Source of the DNA: Burkholderia seminalis DSM 23518
Lineage (GTDB): Bacteria; Pseudomonadota; Gammaproteobacteria; Burkholderiales; Burkholderiaceae
Assembly (NCBI RefSeq): GCF_902832885.1
Contig: NZ_CADFDK010000002.1
Coordinates: forward strand, 620,001 to 684,000
Direction of reading: 5' to 3'
DNA: 64,000 nt
Shown here: piece by piece, positions 16,391 through 27,116 of the stretch
Layout: the number at the start of each line of letters is the position of its first letter
Numbering within the stretch: the stretch's first letter is position 1
The notes under the pieces: model-generated
Database searches by the model: none
Told to the model about the DNA's origin: nothing
Seen by the model: the letters and a program-made list of their open reading frames with translations, nothing else
Translations under genes and position numbers: made by a program

Positions 16391-17440
16391 GTGGACAATC
16401 CGATCCGCGCGATGCGCATCTTCACGCGCATCGTCGAAATGAACAGCTTTACACGCGCGGCGCAGGCGCTCGGCATTTCGCGCGCTACCGCGACGCGGAC
16501 CGTGCAGGAGCTCGAGGCGGCGCTCGGCACGCCGCTGCTGGTGCGCACGACGCGCGCGCTGCGGACGACGTCCGAAGGCGACGCGTATTACCGGCGCTGC
16601 GTGAGCATCACGGCGGACGTCGACGAGCTCGAAGCCAGCATGCGCGGCGCCGCGCGGCATCCGGGCGGGCCGCTGCGCGTCGAGGTGCCGGCGTCGGTGG
16701 CCGGTGCGATCGTGCTGCCGGCGCTCGACGCGTTTCACGCCCGGCATCCCGATCTCGTGCTGATGCTGGGCGTGGCCGGGCGCGCGGGCGATCGCGACGC
16801 CGACACGGTCGACTGCGGCATCCGGCTGGGCGCGCTGCCCGATTCGTCGCTCGTCGCGCGCCGGCTCGGCACGCTCGAACGCGTGACGTGCGCGAGCCCG
16901 GCGTATCTCGACCGCTTCGGCGTTCCGCGCACGCTCGACGCGCTCACGGCGCACCGCGCGGTCAGCGGCGCGCGGGTACCCGGCCAGCGCTCGGCCGAAC
17001 TCGATTTCGTCGCGGACGACGGCGTGCGCAAGGTCCGGCTCGACAGCATCGTCAGCGTGGACGACGAGCAGGCGTACCTGGCCTGTGGCGTGCACGGCCT
17101 CGGGCTGATCCAGCCGACGCGCATCGCCGCGCAGCCGCTGATCGACGCGGGCCGGCTGCGGGAAGTGCTGCCGTGCTGGCAACCCGAGCCGGCCGCCGTG
17201 TCGGCGGTCTACGTGAAGCGCCCGCATGTGTCGCCCGGCGTGCGTGCGTTCGTCGACTGGATCGCCGAGCGTTTCGTGCAGGCCGCGCACGAGCATGAAG
17301 GGCTGGCGGCGGCGGGGGCGGCAGGGTGGCGGGCGCGAGAGGCAGCTGTGACGCGTGAGCCTGTTGCGAGCAGCGTGCGCGCGGCGCCGGCAACGACCGG
17401 CATCGATCTTGAACACGTCGCGCTGGTCGCCGCGAGCTGA
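16391..17440 (+). CDS. LysR family transcriptional regulator, GTG start
   Basis: A 349-residue LysR regulator. The N-terminal helix-turn-helix is FTRIVEMNSFTRAAQALGIS with RATATRTVQELEAALGTPLLVRTTR, followed by an effector-binding domain. Translation seems to start at GTG (16391) with AGGGG before it; the next ATG is at 16412. The C-terminus extends about 50 residues beyond the usual LysR end with an Ala/Arg-rich tail, suggesting an altered stop. The target genes are not evident. Confidence 0.85.
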   Translation: MDNPIRAMRIFTRIVEMNSFTRAAQALGISRATATRTVQELEAALGTPLLVRTTRALRTTSEGDAYYRRCVSITADVDELEASMRGAARHPGGPLRVEVPASVAGAIVLPALDAFHARHPDLVLMLGVAGRAGDRDADTVDCGIRLGALPDSSLVARRLGTLERVTCASPAYLDRFGVPRTLDALTAHRAVSGARVPGQRSAELDFVADDGVRKVRLDSIVSVDDEQAYLACGVHGLGLIQPTRIAAQPLIDAGRLREVLPCWQPEPAAVSAVYVKRPHVSPGVRAFVDWIAERFVQAAHEHEGLAAAGAAGWRAREAAVTREPVASSVRAAPATTGIDLEHVALVAAS

Positions 17441-17467
17441 GTGGCCGGCGGATCGGCTTCCGGCGCG

Positions 17468-17978
17468 TTATCCGCCTCTCGACCGCTCCAGCTCTTCCGC
17501 CAGAAAATCCACGAACGCGCGAATCCGCGCGGACGTCTGGTGACGCTGCGCATACACCGCGTAGATATCGGCGCTCGGCATTTCGTGATCGGGCAGCACG
17601 ACGGCGAGACGCCCGTCCGCGAGGTAGTCGCGCAGGTCCCGTTCCGCGCGCATCAGAATTCCGTGTCCGTCGAGCGCCCACTTCACCGCGATCTTGCCGT
17701 CGTTCGTCGTCCGGTTGCCGTTGATCCGAACGGTTTCCGTGTGGCGTGTCGAGCCGTGTCCGTTCGTCAGGCGCCGTACTCTTCGTCGTCTTGCCGGATG
17801 CCGATGCAGGTGTGCCGCGTGAGGTCGTGCGGCGTGCCGGGCGTCGTGCCGCGCGAGATGCGCACAGAAGCCGGCGGTTCGATGCGAGCCGTCGCGCGAC
17901 GACGCGCGTGTCGGGCGGCTCGCCGAAGCGGATGCATACGTCGAACGAGTCGTTAGTGAGCGGCACCACTCGTAAGCG
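17468..17978 (-). pseudogene. Decayed LysR regulator (C-terminal remnant, frameshifted)
   Basis: Two pieces of one LysR effector domain are in different minus-strand frames. Around 17978-17850 the frame reads LTNDSFDVCIRFGEPPDTRV and then RRLLCAS. After a shift the frame around 17740-17468 reads TETVRINGNRTTNDGKIAV, then KWALDGHGILMRAERD and the normal LysR end FVDFLAEELERS. The DNA-binding domain and first ~90 effector residues are missing. It is therefore a relic, lying between the intact LysR gene and the PL7-like gene. Confidence 0.75.
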
Positions 17979-18054
17979 CGAGGTGCGCCGAAACGGCGGA
18001 CGGATGCGCATCGCGCATCCGTCCGGCCTCATGCGTCGTCACGCGCGACCGGCT

Positions 18055-18849
18055 TCAGCTGTGCGTGAGCGTCAACGCATGGAACTTCACGACGGTGCCG
18101 GGCGTCGTCAGCGGCGTACCGGACACGGCCGTCTGGTCGTAGTCGCCGGCCTTGAAGTAGAAGCTTTCGCCGTCGAAGCTCGAATCCATCGTGAAGGTCC
18201 TGGTCGTGCCGTTCGCGGTGACGGTGATCGTCGTGCCGCTCAGGCTCAGCGCATAACTGAACTTCTTGCCGACGCCGACCGTCGTGATCGGCGTGGTCGT
18301 CGACTTGCCGCCCTGGTTGGTGCTTTCGAGCAGCAACTGGACGACGCCGCCGGACGTGAACTGCAGCTCGCACAGCGGCTTGCTCGGGCCGGTGCCCTGG
18401 AAGATCTGGCCGATCGTCGTGTGATCGGGCACCTGCGTGACGGTCACTGTCGCGTTCAGCCGGTTGGTGCCGGAGGTCGGCCAGATCGCGTTCTCGCGCA
18501 GCTCGGTGCGCGGATGCAGCGAGCCGGACGTCGTCCAGCCCTGCGTCGGGTCCATCATCACCATCGAGCCGTCGCTGCCGTCCGTATAGAAATACGTCGG
18601 GTTCACGTAGCCGCCCGCGAGCGACGAACCGCTCACGGTATCGACCTTGCCGGGCGCGCCGGCCGGCAACTGCAGCGTGAACGGTGCGAGGTTGAAGTTC
18701 GAGCCGGGCGGATTCGACCGACTGAGCGCCATGACGGTGGCCTGCTGGCGCGCGGCGGCGGCCGGGCTGGCCGGGTCGTCACCGCCGCAGGCGGAAAGGA
18801 ACGCAACGGACAGCACGGCGGCGACGCACGGGATGATCCGGTTCTTCAT
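18055..18849 (-). CDS. PL7/alginate-lyase-2 family lipoprotein
   Basis: A 264-residue protein with a lipoprotein signal (VAFLSACGGD, lipidated Cys). The rest fits the PL7 beta-jelly-roll: conserved LHPRTELRE, then IGQIFQG, and near the end YFKAGDYDQ. PL7 enzymes cut alginate or related uronans by beta-elimination. The classical QIH motif reads QIF here, replacing a residue usually needed for catalysis, so substrate or activity may differ. Start at 18849; the next ATG is far upstream. It is probably exported and anchored to a membrane. Two AACGTT-centred palindromes lie upstream. Confidence 0.8.
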   Translation of the reverse strand: MKNRIIPCVAAVLSVAFLSACGGDDPASPAAAARQQATVMALSRSNPPGSNFNLAPFTLQLPAGAPGKVDTVSGSSLAGGYVNPTYFYTDGSDGSMVMMDPTQGWTTSGSLHPRTELRENAIWPTSGTNRLNATVTVTQVPDHTTIGQIFQGTGPSKPLCELQFTSGGVVQLLLESTNQGGKSTTTPITTVGVGKKFSYALSLSGTTITVTANGTTRTFTMDSSFDGESFYFKAGDYDQTAVSGTPLTTPGTVVKFHALTLTHS

Positions 18850-18892
18850 GATGTCTCTCTCTCTGATGGTCCGTGGCTGGGTGCCACGTCGC

Positions 18893-18906
18893 GGATAACG
18901 TTTTCC
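18893..18906. promoter_or_regulatory. LacI-type operator candidate, promoter-proximal
   Basis: GGATAACGTTTTCC is a near-perfect palindrome centred on AACGTT, 44 bp before the PL7-like gene. The same AACGTTTTCC string appears at 19109-19118. The pattern suits a LacI-family carbohydrate regulator, which is not encoded in the window. Confidence 0.45.
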
Positions 18907-19107
18907 TTTTTTGGCATGAGATCGCCGGGAAGGCGGTCGACAGCCTGTAGAAAGCACGCCAAAACACAGAAAGCAGGTGCGGTTCGAAAGCGACTGCAGA
19001 AACTGCAAAGCGGGGAATGCTGATATTTCACGAGGCTTGCGATCGGCTTTCCGGATGGCACTTGGCGGCCGATCGGGAACGATGCTAGCAAGAAGCCTTG
19101 GAAGAGT

Positions 19108-19118
19108 AAACGTTTTCC
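19108..19118. promoter_or_regulatory. LacI-type operator candidate, distal copy
   Basis: AAACGTTTTCC, with palindromic core AAACGTTT, repeats the operator-like string found 210 bp away at 18893. The stretch 18850-19206 holds these two sites and no gene. Confidence 0.4.
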
Positions 19119-19206
19119 TATTCGGGTATGGCAACGCCACGTGGCGTCGAGCCGCGGCGAGCATCATTCGGGTTTCGGTACCGCGGCGTGCGTGCTGGCA
19201 TGGGCG

Positions 19207-19704
19207 TTACGACGCCACGGTAGCGACGTGCCGCGCGATGCGCGCCGCACATGCATCGGGCGTCGTACCGGCCGTGTCCAGCACCATCTGGCTGAACGGC
19301 CGCGACGCATAGCCTTCGCGATACATCTCGGCGATCCGGCTGCGCTCCCAGTCCGTCAGCGCGCGCGTGCCGCGATTCGACGCCGCGATCGCTTCGGGCG
19401 GTGCGAGCGTGACGACGAACAACCGTGCATCACGCGCGTCGCAGGCGGTGCGCAGCCGCGCGTGTTCCGCTTCGCCGATCGGATAGGCGATGACCAGATG
19501 GCGTTCGCGCGCGGCCGCGATCTGCGCGACGAGACGTTCGAGCGCGAGTGCCCACTGCACGTCCAACGGCGCGTCGTCTGGCGCATCGTGATCGTCGCCG
19601 TCAATGAAGCACGCATCGGGCAGCACGCGTGCGAGCGCGAGGCCGATCGTCGTCTTGCCGCTGTTGATCGGGCCGTTCAGGTGGATGACGGTAAGGGCGG
19701 TCAT
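19207..19704 (-). CDS. Small P-loop kinase / AAA-type NTPase (shikimate kinase-like)
   Basis: A 165-residue P-loop protein. HLNGPINSGKTTIG near residues 8-20 is Walker A, FIDGDDHDA is the Asp-rich nucleotide or substrate site, and LVIAYPIGEAEHARL is a later core strand. The size and layout match small-molecule kinases of the shikimate/gluconate-kinase or zeta-toxin kind. The substrate is unknown. The start at 19704 has no clear Shine-Dalgarno. It lies on the same strand as argG but 211 bp downstream. Confidence 0.75.
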   Translation of the reverse strand: MTALTVIHLNGPINSGKTTIGLALARVLPDACFIDGDDHDAPDDAPLDVQWALALERLVAQIAAARERHLVIAYPIGEAEHARLRTACDARDARLFVVTLAPPEAIAASNRGTRALTDWERSRIAEMYREGYASRPFSQMVLDTAGTTPDACAARIARHVATVAS

Positions 19705-19915
19705 GGGTCGAGGCAGGAAGCGGATGACTCGCAGCTTGCCATGACGGGCGCGGCGGCGCGGTGCCGTGAGGGCGTCGCGTGGTGCAATGCGAAGGGGGGA
19801 AAGCGGACAGGCAGGGAGGGGGAGCGGCAGGCTGCGTGCGCGACGAGGCGCCGCACATGCAGCCTGCCCGACCGTGCCGCATGCAGCGATGCGGCACGGC
19901 GTCGAGCGAGACGGC

Positions 19916-21580
<1,665 letters not shown>

Positions 21581-22651
21581 TCAGATATTCCACGACTGCG
21601 CGGTATCCAGCAGCTTCTCGCGCAACTGGTCGACTTCGCCGGCCAGCTTGGCCGTGATCGACACATAGCCGGACAGCTGCGGCGGCGGCACGTCGTGCGG
21701 CGGGTCGGCCGGCCGGCGGCGCGGCGCAAGCCGGCTCGGCGTGCCGAACTTGAGCGCGCGGCTGGCGCCGACCAGCGTGTCGCGGATGCGCCGGTTCACG
21801 GCCTTCATCTCGGCGCGCATGTATTCGCGGGCCGCCACGTCGTCGCGGGCCGGCACCGCGCTCGACAGGATCTCCAGGTAGCCGATGCACAGGCGCAGGC
21901 TGCGCTGGATCGCCTCGAGCTGCGCCATCGACGTCTCGCATTCCTTCGACACCGACGGCATCAGCGAACGCAGCTGCACGAGCAGCGCGCTCAGCGCGGC
22001 CATTTCCTTCAGGTGCGCGTCGTCGCTGACCTGGCGGTCGCCCGCGAGCCGGGCATGCACGGCCGCGCACGCGCGCAGCGCGTCGGCGAGCTTGTAGCGC
22101 CACGAATAGGTGGCGTAGAGCGGCAGCGCGAACGAGAACGCCAGCGCGATCGCGATGCCGGTCAGCACGTTCACCGCGCGCCACAGGCCGTCGACGATCT
22201 CGTTGTCGCCGTGCCCGGCGACGATCACCATCGTGATCGCCGACAGCAGCGCGATGTAGCCGGCCTTGCCGATCGCGTGATACGCGCAGATGCCGCATGC
22301 GACGGCCATCAGCAGGTAGATCGCGACGGGCGCATGCAAGACGGAATACAGCACGATCAGCCCGAGCCCCGCGAGCGCGCCGATCGACGTGCCGAGCGCG
22401 CGCTCGGCCGCTTTCTTGCGGATGTTGCCGTGATGCTGCAGCCCGCCGACGACGATCAGCACGGTGATCGTCGACCACTCGCCGTGCGGCACGTTCAGGC
22501 CGGTGGACAGCGCGATCGACACGAGAATCGCGAGCGCGACGCGCGCCGCATGGATCAGCTTCGCGTGCCGGTAGCGGCGATACGGGTCGAGCAGCGGGCG
22601 GAGCGCATTGCGCAGCAGGGGCGGCAGTCGGGTAGGGAGCGGGGTGGTCAT
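21581..22651 (-). CDS. FUSC family inner-membrane protein (aromatic-acid exporter-like)
   Basis: A 356-residue protein with about six N-terminal transmembrane helices: VALAILVSIALSTGLNV, TITVLIVVGGLQ, GLIVLYSVL and further segments to residue ~185. A cytoplasmic C-terminal region follows, rich in helix and ending in a basic, proline-rich patch (RLAPRRRPADPPHDVPPP). The sequence GEWSTITVLIVV...GNIRKKAAERALGT is a typical FUSC start. FUSC proteins export aromatic acids such as fusaric acid, usually with an HlyD-like partner, absent here. It could be a stand-alone YccS/YhfK relative. Confidence 0.85.
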   Translation of the reverse strand: MTTPLPTRLPPLLRNALRPLLDPYRRYRHAKLIHAARVALAILVSIALSTGLNVPHGEWSTITVLIVVGGLQHHGNIRKKAAERALGTSIGALAGLGLIVLYSVLHAPVAIYLLMAVACGICAYHAIGKAGYIALLSAITMVIVAGHGDNEIVDGLWRAVNVLTGIAIALAFSFALPLYATYSWRYKLADALRACAAVHARLAGDRQVSDDAHLKEMAALSALLVQLRSLMPSVSKECETSMAQLEAIQRSLRLCIGYLEILSSAVPARDDVAAREYMRAEMKAVNRRIRDTLVGASRALKFGTPSRLAPRRRPADPPHDVPPPQLSGYVSITAKLAGEVDQLREKLLDTAQSWNI

Positions 22652-22780
22652 GACGAAACGGAGGTGGCCGGAACGCGCACGGCGGCGTGCGCGGGCAGGC
22701 GCGACGCCGCTGGCGCAGCAGACGTCACGCTAACCGAACGCGCGCGGGCTGTCCACGGCGCGGCCGGGCGGCACGCGACG

Positions 22781-24313
22781 TCACGCGTCGGCCGGAGTCG
22801 GCAGCGCTTCCAGCACGCGGTTGCGGCCGCCGGACTTCGCGCGGTACAGCGCTTCGTCGGCGCGACGCAGCAGCGTCGCGGCGTTCATCCGGCCGTCGGC
22901 GGTGGTCGCGGTGCCGATGCTGGCCGTGACGCGCCCGTACGGGCTCTTCACGTGCTCGATGCCGAGCTCCGCGATCGCGTACCGGATGGCTTCGGCGACG
23001 GTGGCCGCGCCTTGCGCGTCGGTGTCGGGCAGCGTGACGACGAATTCCTCGCCGCCGTAGCGCGCGACATGGTCGCTGTTGCGGCGCAGGCAGCCCGACG
23101 CGGATTGCGCGACGCGGCGCAGCACGTCGTCGCCGGCCGGGTGGCCGTAGTAGTCGTTGAATGCCTTGAAGTGATCGACGTCGACGAACAGCACGGACAG
23201 CGGCCGGCCGTTGCGTGCCGCGCGCTGCGCTTCTTTCGCGAGCACCGTGTCGAACGTGCCGCGGTTGTCGAGGCCCGTCAGCGAATCGGTGTGCGCGAGC
23301 CGGTACAGCTTCGATTCGGCGACCTGCCGGCGCTTCAGTTCGCGCGACAGCGCGAGCGATCCCCACGCGATGAATCCGGTGAACAGGCACATCAGCACGA
23401 CGGTCCAGACCGCGCGGTAGTGCCACGACGCGTAGATGTCGAGCTCGGCCGGCGCGACGTCGACGATCAGCGGCAGGCCGGCGAGATGCTTGTAGACGTA
23501 GATGCGCCGGACGCCGTCGATCGCGCCGATGCCGGTCAGCTCGCCGATGCGGCTGCGCTGCGACTCGACGAACAGCGGCGAGTCGTGCAAGTCGAGGCCG
23601 ACCACGCGGGTGTCGTACGGCAGGCGCGATACGAGCGTGCCGTTGTCCTCGACGATCGCCGCGCTGCCGTGCCGGCCGACCGCGAGGCCGTCGAGCAGCG
23701 CGCGGAAGTAGTCGATGCTGAGCGTGCCGACGACGATGCCGCCGAAACTGCCGTCGGGCAGGGTGATCCGGCGGCTGAGCGCGATCGTCAGTGCGCCGCC
23801 GCGCAGCCGGGAAGCGTACGGGCGGCTGATGTAGAGGCCGCGGGCGAGCCCGTCGCGATGCACGGCGAAATAGTCGCGGTCGGCGAAATTGCCTTGCCGG
23901 GCAGGCGACGCACTCGAATCGATCATGATATTGCCGTGCGGATCCATCACGAAAATCGAGCCGAGATACTCGCCGGTTGCCGCGCGGTCGAACAGCAGCC
24001 GGTGGCGCTGGCGCGGCGGCAATGTCATCAGCTCGGGATCGGTGACGCCGTCGACGACGTTTTGCAGCGACAAATCGTAGAGTTCGATATTGCGCGCGAT
24101 ATCGCGCTCGATCAGCAGCATCAGGTTGCGCGCATTTTCGACCGCATGGTCATACGCGTCGCGCCTTGCCTCGATTAATAGCGACGTGGAAAGTCCCCAA
24201 CTGAACATCAGCAGCAAGATGCCCGCAACGAGCACGCCGCGGGGCGACAGAACGCGTGCCACGATCGACGCGGTGTGGCGGCGCAGCGTGGCGGGCAGCG
24301 GGAGTGACTTCAT
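22781..24313 (-). CDS. Membrane diguanylate cyclase with dCACHE sensor
   Basis: A 510-residue enzyme making cyclic-di-GMP. One N-terminal helix (VLVAGILLLMFSWGLSTSLL) is followed by a periplasmic CACHE-type double-PAS region (residues ~55-290) and a second helix (TVVLMCLFTGFIAWGSLAL). The C-terminal GGDEF domain has an intact GGEEF active loop and, five residues before, RNSD fitting the RxxD inhibitory I-site. It is therefore expected to be active and product-inhibited. The signal is probably a small extracytoplasmic molecule. No EAL domain is present. Confidence 0.93.
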   Translation of the reverse strand: MKSLPLPATLRRHTASIVARVLSPRGVLVAGILLLMFSWGLSTSLLIEARRDAYDHAVENARNLMLLIERDIARNIELYDLSLQNVVDGVTDPELMTLPPRQRHRLLFDRAATGEYLGSIFVMDPHGNIMIDSSASPARQGNFADRDYFAVHRDGLARGLYISRPYASRLRGGALTIALSRRITLPDGSFGGIVVGTLSIDYFRALLDGLAVGRHGSAAIVEDNGTLVSRLPYDTRVVGLDLHDSPLFVESQRSRIGELTGIGAIDGVRRIYVYKHLAGLPLIVDVAPAELDIYASWHYRAVWTVVLMCLFTGFIAWGSLALSRELKRRQVAESKLYRLAHTDSLTGLDNRGTFDTVLAKEAQRAARNGRPLSVLFVDVDHFKAFNDYYGHPAGDDVLRRVAQSASGCLRRNSDHVARYGGEEFVVTLPDTDAQGAATVAEAIRYAIAELGIEHVKSPYGRVTASIGTATTADGRMNAATLLRRADEALYRAKSGGRNRVLEALPTPADA

Positions 24314-24900
24314 CCTCGGGCGTGGCGGGCGGCGGATATTCGCGTGACTGGCGGTTCCGCGCGCGGATTATTTCGAATTAATCCGCATTATCTCGCGAAA
24401 TCATGATTTTCGCGTGCGCATGCAAAACATGCATGCGGAAACGGCAATTCGAAACCGTTACGCGCCATTACCGCATCGCGCGCGGGCAGGTTGATTTGAA
24501 TCAATTATCAGACCAGGTCATTTTGTCTGATTAATGGAGTGAAGAAGTGTCGATTTTGCGCGTCGGCGCGGTATTTGGCGGATCGCGACAGGATTGGCTG
24601 CTTTCGGGCCGGAATGAAAAACCGGATAACCACGAGTAACGCGTGGGTTTTTGGGGCGGCATGCGGTTGCGACCGCGCCGACGCAGCCAACGCCCCGACG
24701 GCGCGACATCTCCCCGCGCTGGCATGCGTGCCGGGCCGACCGGTCCCGTTGGCGAATCAGGTAGAATCCGCGCTTCGCCGCAGGCGCCCGCCGCGCAACG
24801 CGTATCGGGGCCGCATCGAATGCATCGCCGGACGCGCACCGCGCTCCGGTTCCGCATGCGCCGGCTACGGATGCCGGCCCGCTCAACGTTCGTCTCGTTT
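24314..24900. other. 587-bp gene-free interval with operator-like dyads
   Basis: AT-rich for this genome. It contains TTGATT-TG-AATCAA (24491-24504) and ATCAGAC-N11-GTCTGAT (24507-24531), two adjacent inverted repeats, upstream of the permease gene. Nothing coding is convincing. Confidence 0.5.
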
Positions 24901-26436
24901 ATGTCCGCAATTCCGAATTCCGACCCACCCGGTTCGTCCGCGAACCCACCCAAGCTTCATCGCGCGCTGAAGGCGCGCCACCTGACGATGATCGCCATCG
25001 GCGGCTCGATCGGCACGGGCCTGTTCGTCGCGTCCGGCGCGTCGATCTCGCAGGCCGGCCCCGGCGGCGCGATGGTCGCGTACATGCTGATCGGCCTGAT
25101 GGTGTACTTCCTGATGACGAGCCTCGGCGAGATGGCCGCGTTCATGCCGGTGTCGGGTTCGTTCGCGACCTACGGCGCGAAATACGTGGACGAAGGCTTC
25201 GGCTTCGCGCTCGGCTGGAACTACTGGTACAACTGGGCCGTGACGATCGCGGTCGAACTCGTCGCCGCGCAGCTCGTGATGCACTACTGGTTTCCGGACG
25301 TGCCGGGCGTGTGGTGGAGCGCGGCCTTCCTCGGCGTGATGTTCCTGCTCAACGCGCTCACCGTGCGCGGTTTCGGGGAAGCCGAATACTGGTTCGCGCT
25401 GATCAAGGTCGTCACCGTGGTCGCGTTCATCGGCGTCGGGCTGCTGATGATCTTCGGCATTCTGAAGGGCGCGCCGGGCAACGGCTGGGGCAACCTGACG
25501 ATCGGCGACGCGCCGTTCGCGGGCGGGCTGCCGGCGTTGATGGGCGTCGCGATGATCGCGGGCTTCTCGTTCCAGGGCACCGAGCTGATCGGCGTTGCGG
25601 CCGGCGAATCGGAGAACCCGCGCACGACGATCCCGCGCGCGGTGCGCCAGGTGTTCTGGCGGATCTTGCTGTTCTACGTGTTCGCGATCTTCGTGATCGG
25701 CGTGCTGATTCCCTACACCGACCCGAACCTGCTGAAGACGGACGTGACCGACATCGGCGTGAGCCCGTTTACGCTCGTGTTCCGCCACGCGGGCCTCGCG
25801 TTCGCGGCCGGCGTGATGAACGCGGTGATCCTGACGGCCGTGCTGTCGGCCGGCAACTCGGGCATGTACGCGTCGACGCGCATGCTCTACACCCTCGCGA
25901 CCGAAGGCCGCGCGCCGAAGATCTTCGCGAAGCTGTCGCGGGGCGGCGTGCCGCGCAACGCGCTGTATGCGACGACCGCCGTCGGCGCGCTGTGTTTCTT
26001 CACGTCGCTGTACGGCGACAAGACCGTGTACCTGTGGCTCCTGAACACGTCGGGGATGACGGGCTTCATCGCGTGGCTCGGCATCGCGGTCAGCCATTAC
26101 CGCTTCCGCAAGGGCTACGTGAAGCAGGGTTATGTGCTCGACCAGCTGCCGTACCAGTCGAAGTGGTTCCCGTTCGGCCCGCTGTTCGCGTTCGTGCTGT
26201 GCCTCGTGATCGCGCTCGGCCAGGATTACCAGGCGTTCCTCGCGAACCGGATCGACTGGGCCGGCGTCGCCGCGACCTACGTCGGCATTCCGCTGTTCCT
26301 CATCGTGTGGCTCGGCTACCGGTTCCTGAAGAAGAGCCGCTTCGTGCGCTACGAAGACATGGAGATCGCGCCGTGGATTGCCGCGAACCGCGGCGCGCAG
26401 CGCCAGCCGGTGGCGAACCGCGAAACCGCGGGCTGA
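24901..26436 (+). CDS. Amino-acid permease, AAT/LysP type
   Basis: A 511-residue APC-superfamily transporter with about 12 membrane helices. The N-terminal HRALKARHLTMIAIGGSIGTGLFVASGA is the AAT signature, GFSFQGTELIGVAAGESENP is the conserved TM6 region, and SAGNSGMYASTRMLY is TM8-like. The closest resemblance I recognise is to lysine-specific permeases (LysP), though lysine is not proven. The start at 24901 (MSAIPNS) is preferred; the open frame extends to 24643, but that extension is Arg-rich noise. A strong terminator follows. Confidence 0.9.
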   Translation: MSAIPNSDPPGSSANPPKLHRALKARHLTMIAIGGSIGTGLFVASGASISQAGPGGAMVAYMLIGLMVYFLMTSLGEMAAFMPVSGSFATYGAKYVDEGFGFALGWNYWYNWAVTIAVELVAAQLVMHYWFPDVPGVWWSAAFLGVMFLLNALTVRGFGEAEYWFALIKVVTVVAFIGVGLLMIFGILKGAPGNGWGNLTIGDAPFAGGLPALMGVAMIAGFSFQGTELIGVAAGESENPRTTIPRAVRQVFWRILLFYVFAIFVIGVLIPYTDPNLLKTDVTDIGVSPFTLVFRHAGLAFAAGVMNAVILTAVLSAGNSGMYASTRMLYTLATEGRAPKIFAKLSRGGVPRNALYATTAVGALCFFTSLYGDKTVYLWLLNTSGMTGFIAWLGIAVSHYRFRKGYVKQGYVLDQLPYQSKWFPFGPLFAFVLCLVIALGQDYQAFLANRIDWAGVAATYVGIPLFLIVWLGYRFLKKSRFVRYEDMEIAPWIAANRGAQRQPVANRETAG

Positions 26437-26471
26437 CGCGGGCGCGGCAGGCGGCCGCGCGACGGACGTTG

Positions 26472-26503
26472 AAACGGGAAGCCGCGTGCTTCCCGTTTTT
26501 TTT
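26472..26503 (+). terminator. Rho-independent terminator after the permease gene
   Basis: AAACGGGAAGC - CGCGT - GCTTCCCGTTT, followed by a run of T. The stem arms ACGGGAAGC/GCTTCCCGT recur in the next terminator at 26988. Confidence 0.88.
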
Positions 26504-26699
26504 GCCCGGCTTTCGCCTGCACGGGGTCAAAGCCGGTTATATTGCCCGACCCTACCGGGCCACGGCCCGGCCGGCGCGACACGCGCGGCGCGGATCGGCA
26601 TCCGGCGTGCGCGGCGCGCGGCGGCCGGCGAGATGCCCGGCGTTTTCATCGTTCCATCCGGGCCGCCTGGCCCGCGGAGCGCGCAACCCAGAGGAATCC

Positions 26700-26945
26700 A
26701 TGAGCGCATCACCCGCCGAGCGGAAGGCCGGACCCGTTTCCATCGTGCGAATCGAAGCCGCGATCAACGCGTGGCGCGAAGTGTACCCGCCGGCGCCGGA
26801 CGGCGAGGACGGCTACGCGCTGGACGCCGGCAGCAACTGCCTCGCCGAGCTGTACGGCACGATGATCTGCTATCGGTTGCCGGACGTGCCGCTCGACACG
26901 CTGAGCGACGCGCAGCGCGACGCGCTCTACGCGACCGAGGTGTGA
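26700..26945 (+). CDS. DUF3717 small protein
   Basis: An 81-residue protein with VRIEAAINAWREVYPP, YALDAGSNCLAELYGTMICY and a C-terminal QRDALYATEV. These match the DUF3717 family found in Burkholderia and relatives; its function is unknown. GAGGAATCC precedes the ATG at 26700. It is flanked by two terminators with the same stem sequence, so it is a single-gene transcript. Confidence 0.85.
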   Translation: MSASPAERKAGPVSIVRIEAAINAWREVYPPAPDGEDGYALDAGSNCLAELYGTMICYRLPDVPLDTLSDAQRDALYATEV

Positions 26946-26987
26946 TGCGCGGTCGCGACGTCATCGCGATGCCACCGCGATGAAACG

Positions 26988-27015
26988 ACGGGAAGCCCGC
27001 GGGCTTCCCGTTTTG
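26988..27015 (+). terminator. Rho-independent terminator after the DUF3717 gene
   Basis: ACGGGAAGCC - CGCG - GGCTTCCCGT followed by TTTTG. The arms are nearly identical to the terminator at 26472. Confidence 0.8.
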
Positions 27016-27116
27016 CTTTGCGCGGTGCGGCGCGTGGCGGCGGGCGCCGCCTGCGGTATCGTGACGACATCGTCCGGCCGGGGTGTGCGCCGGATGGCTG
27101 TCCGGGAGACATCAAC

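Noticed and set aside
21695-24178. 827-residue plus-strand frame opposite FUSC and GGDEF genes
   Set aside because: Same reason: shadow frame with Arg-Ala-rich composition and no recognisable domain.
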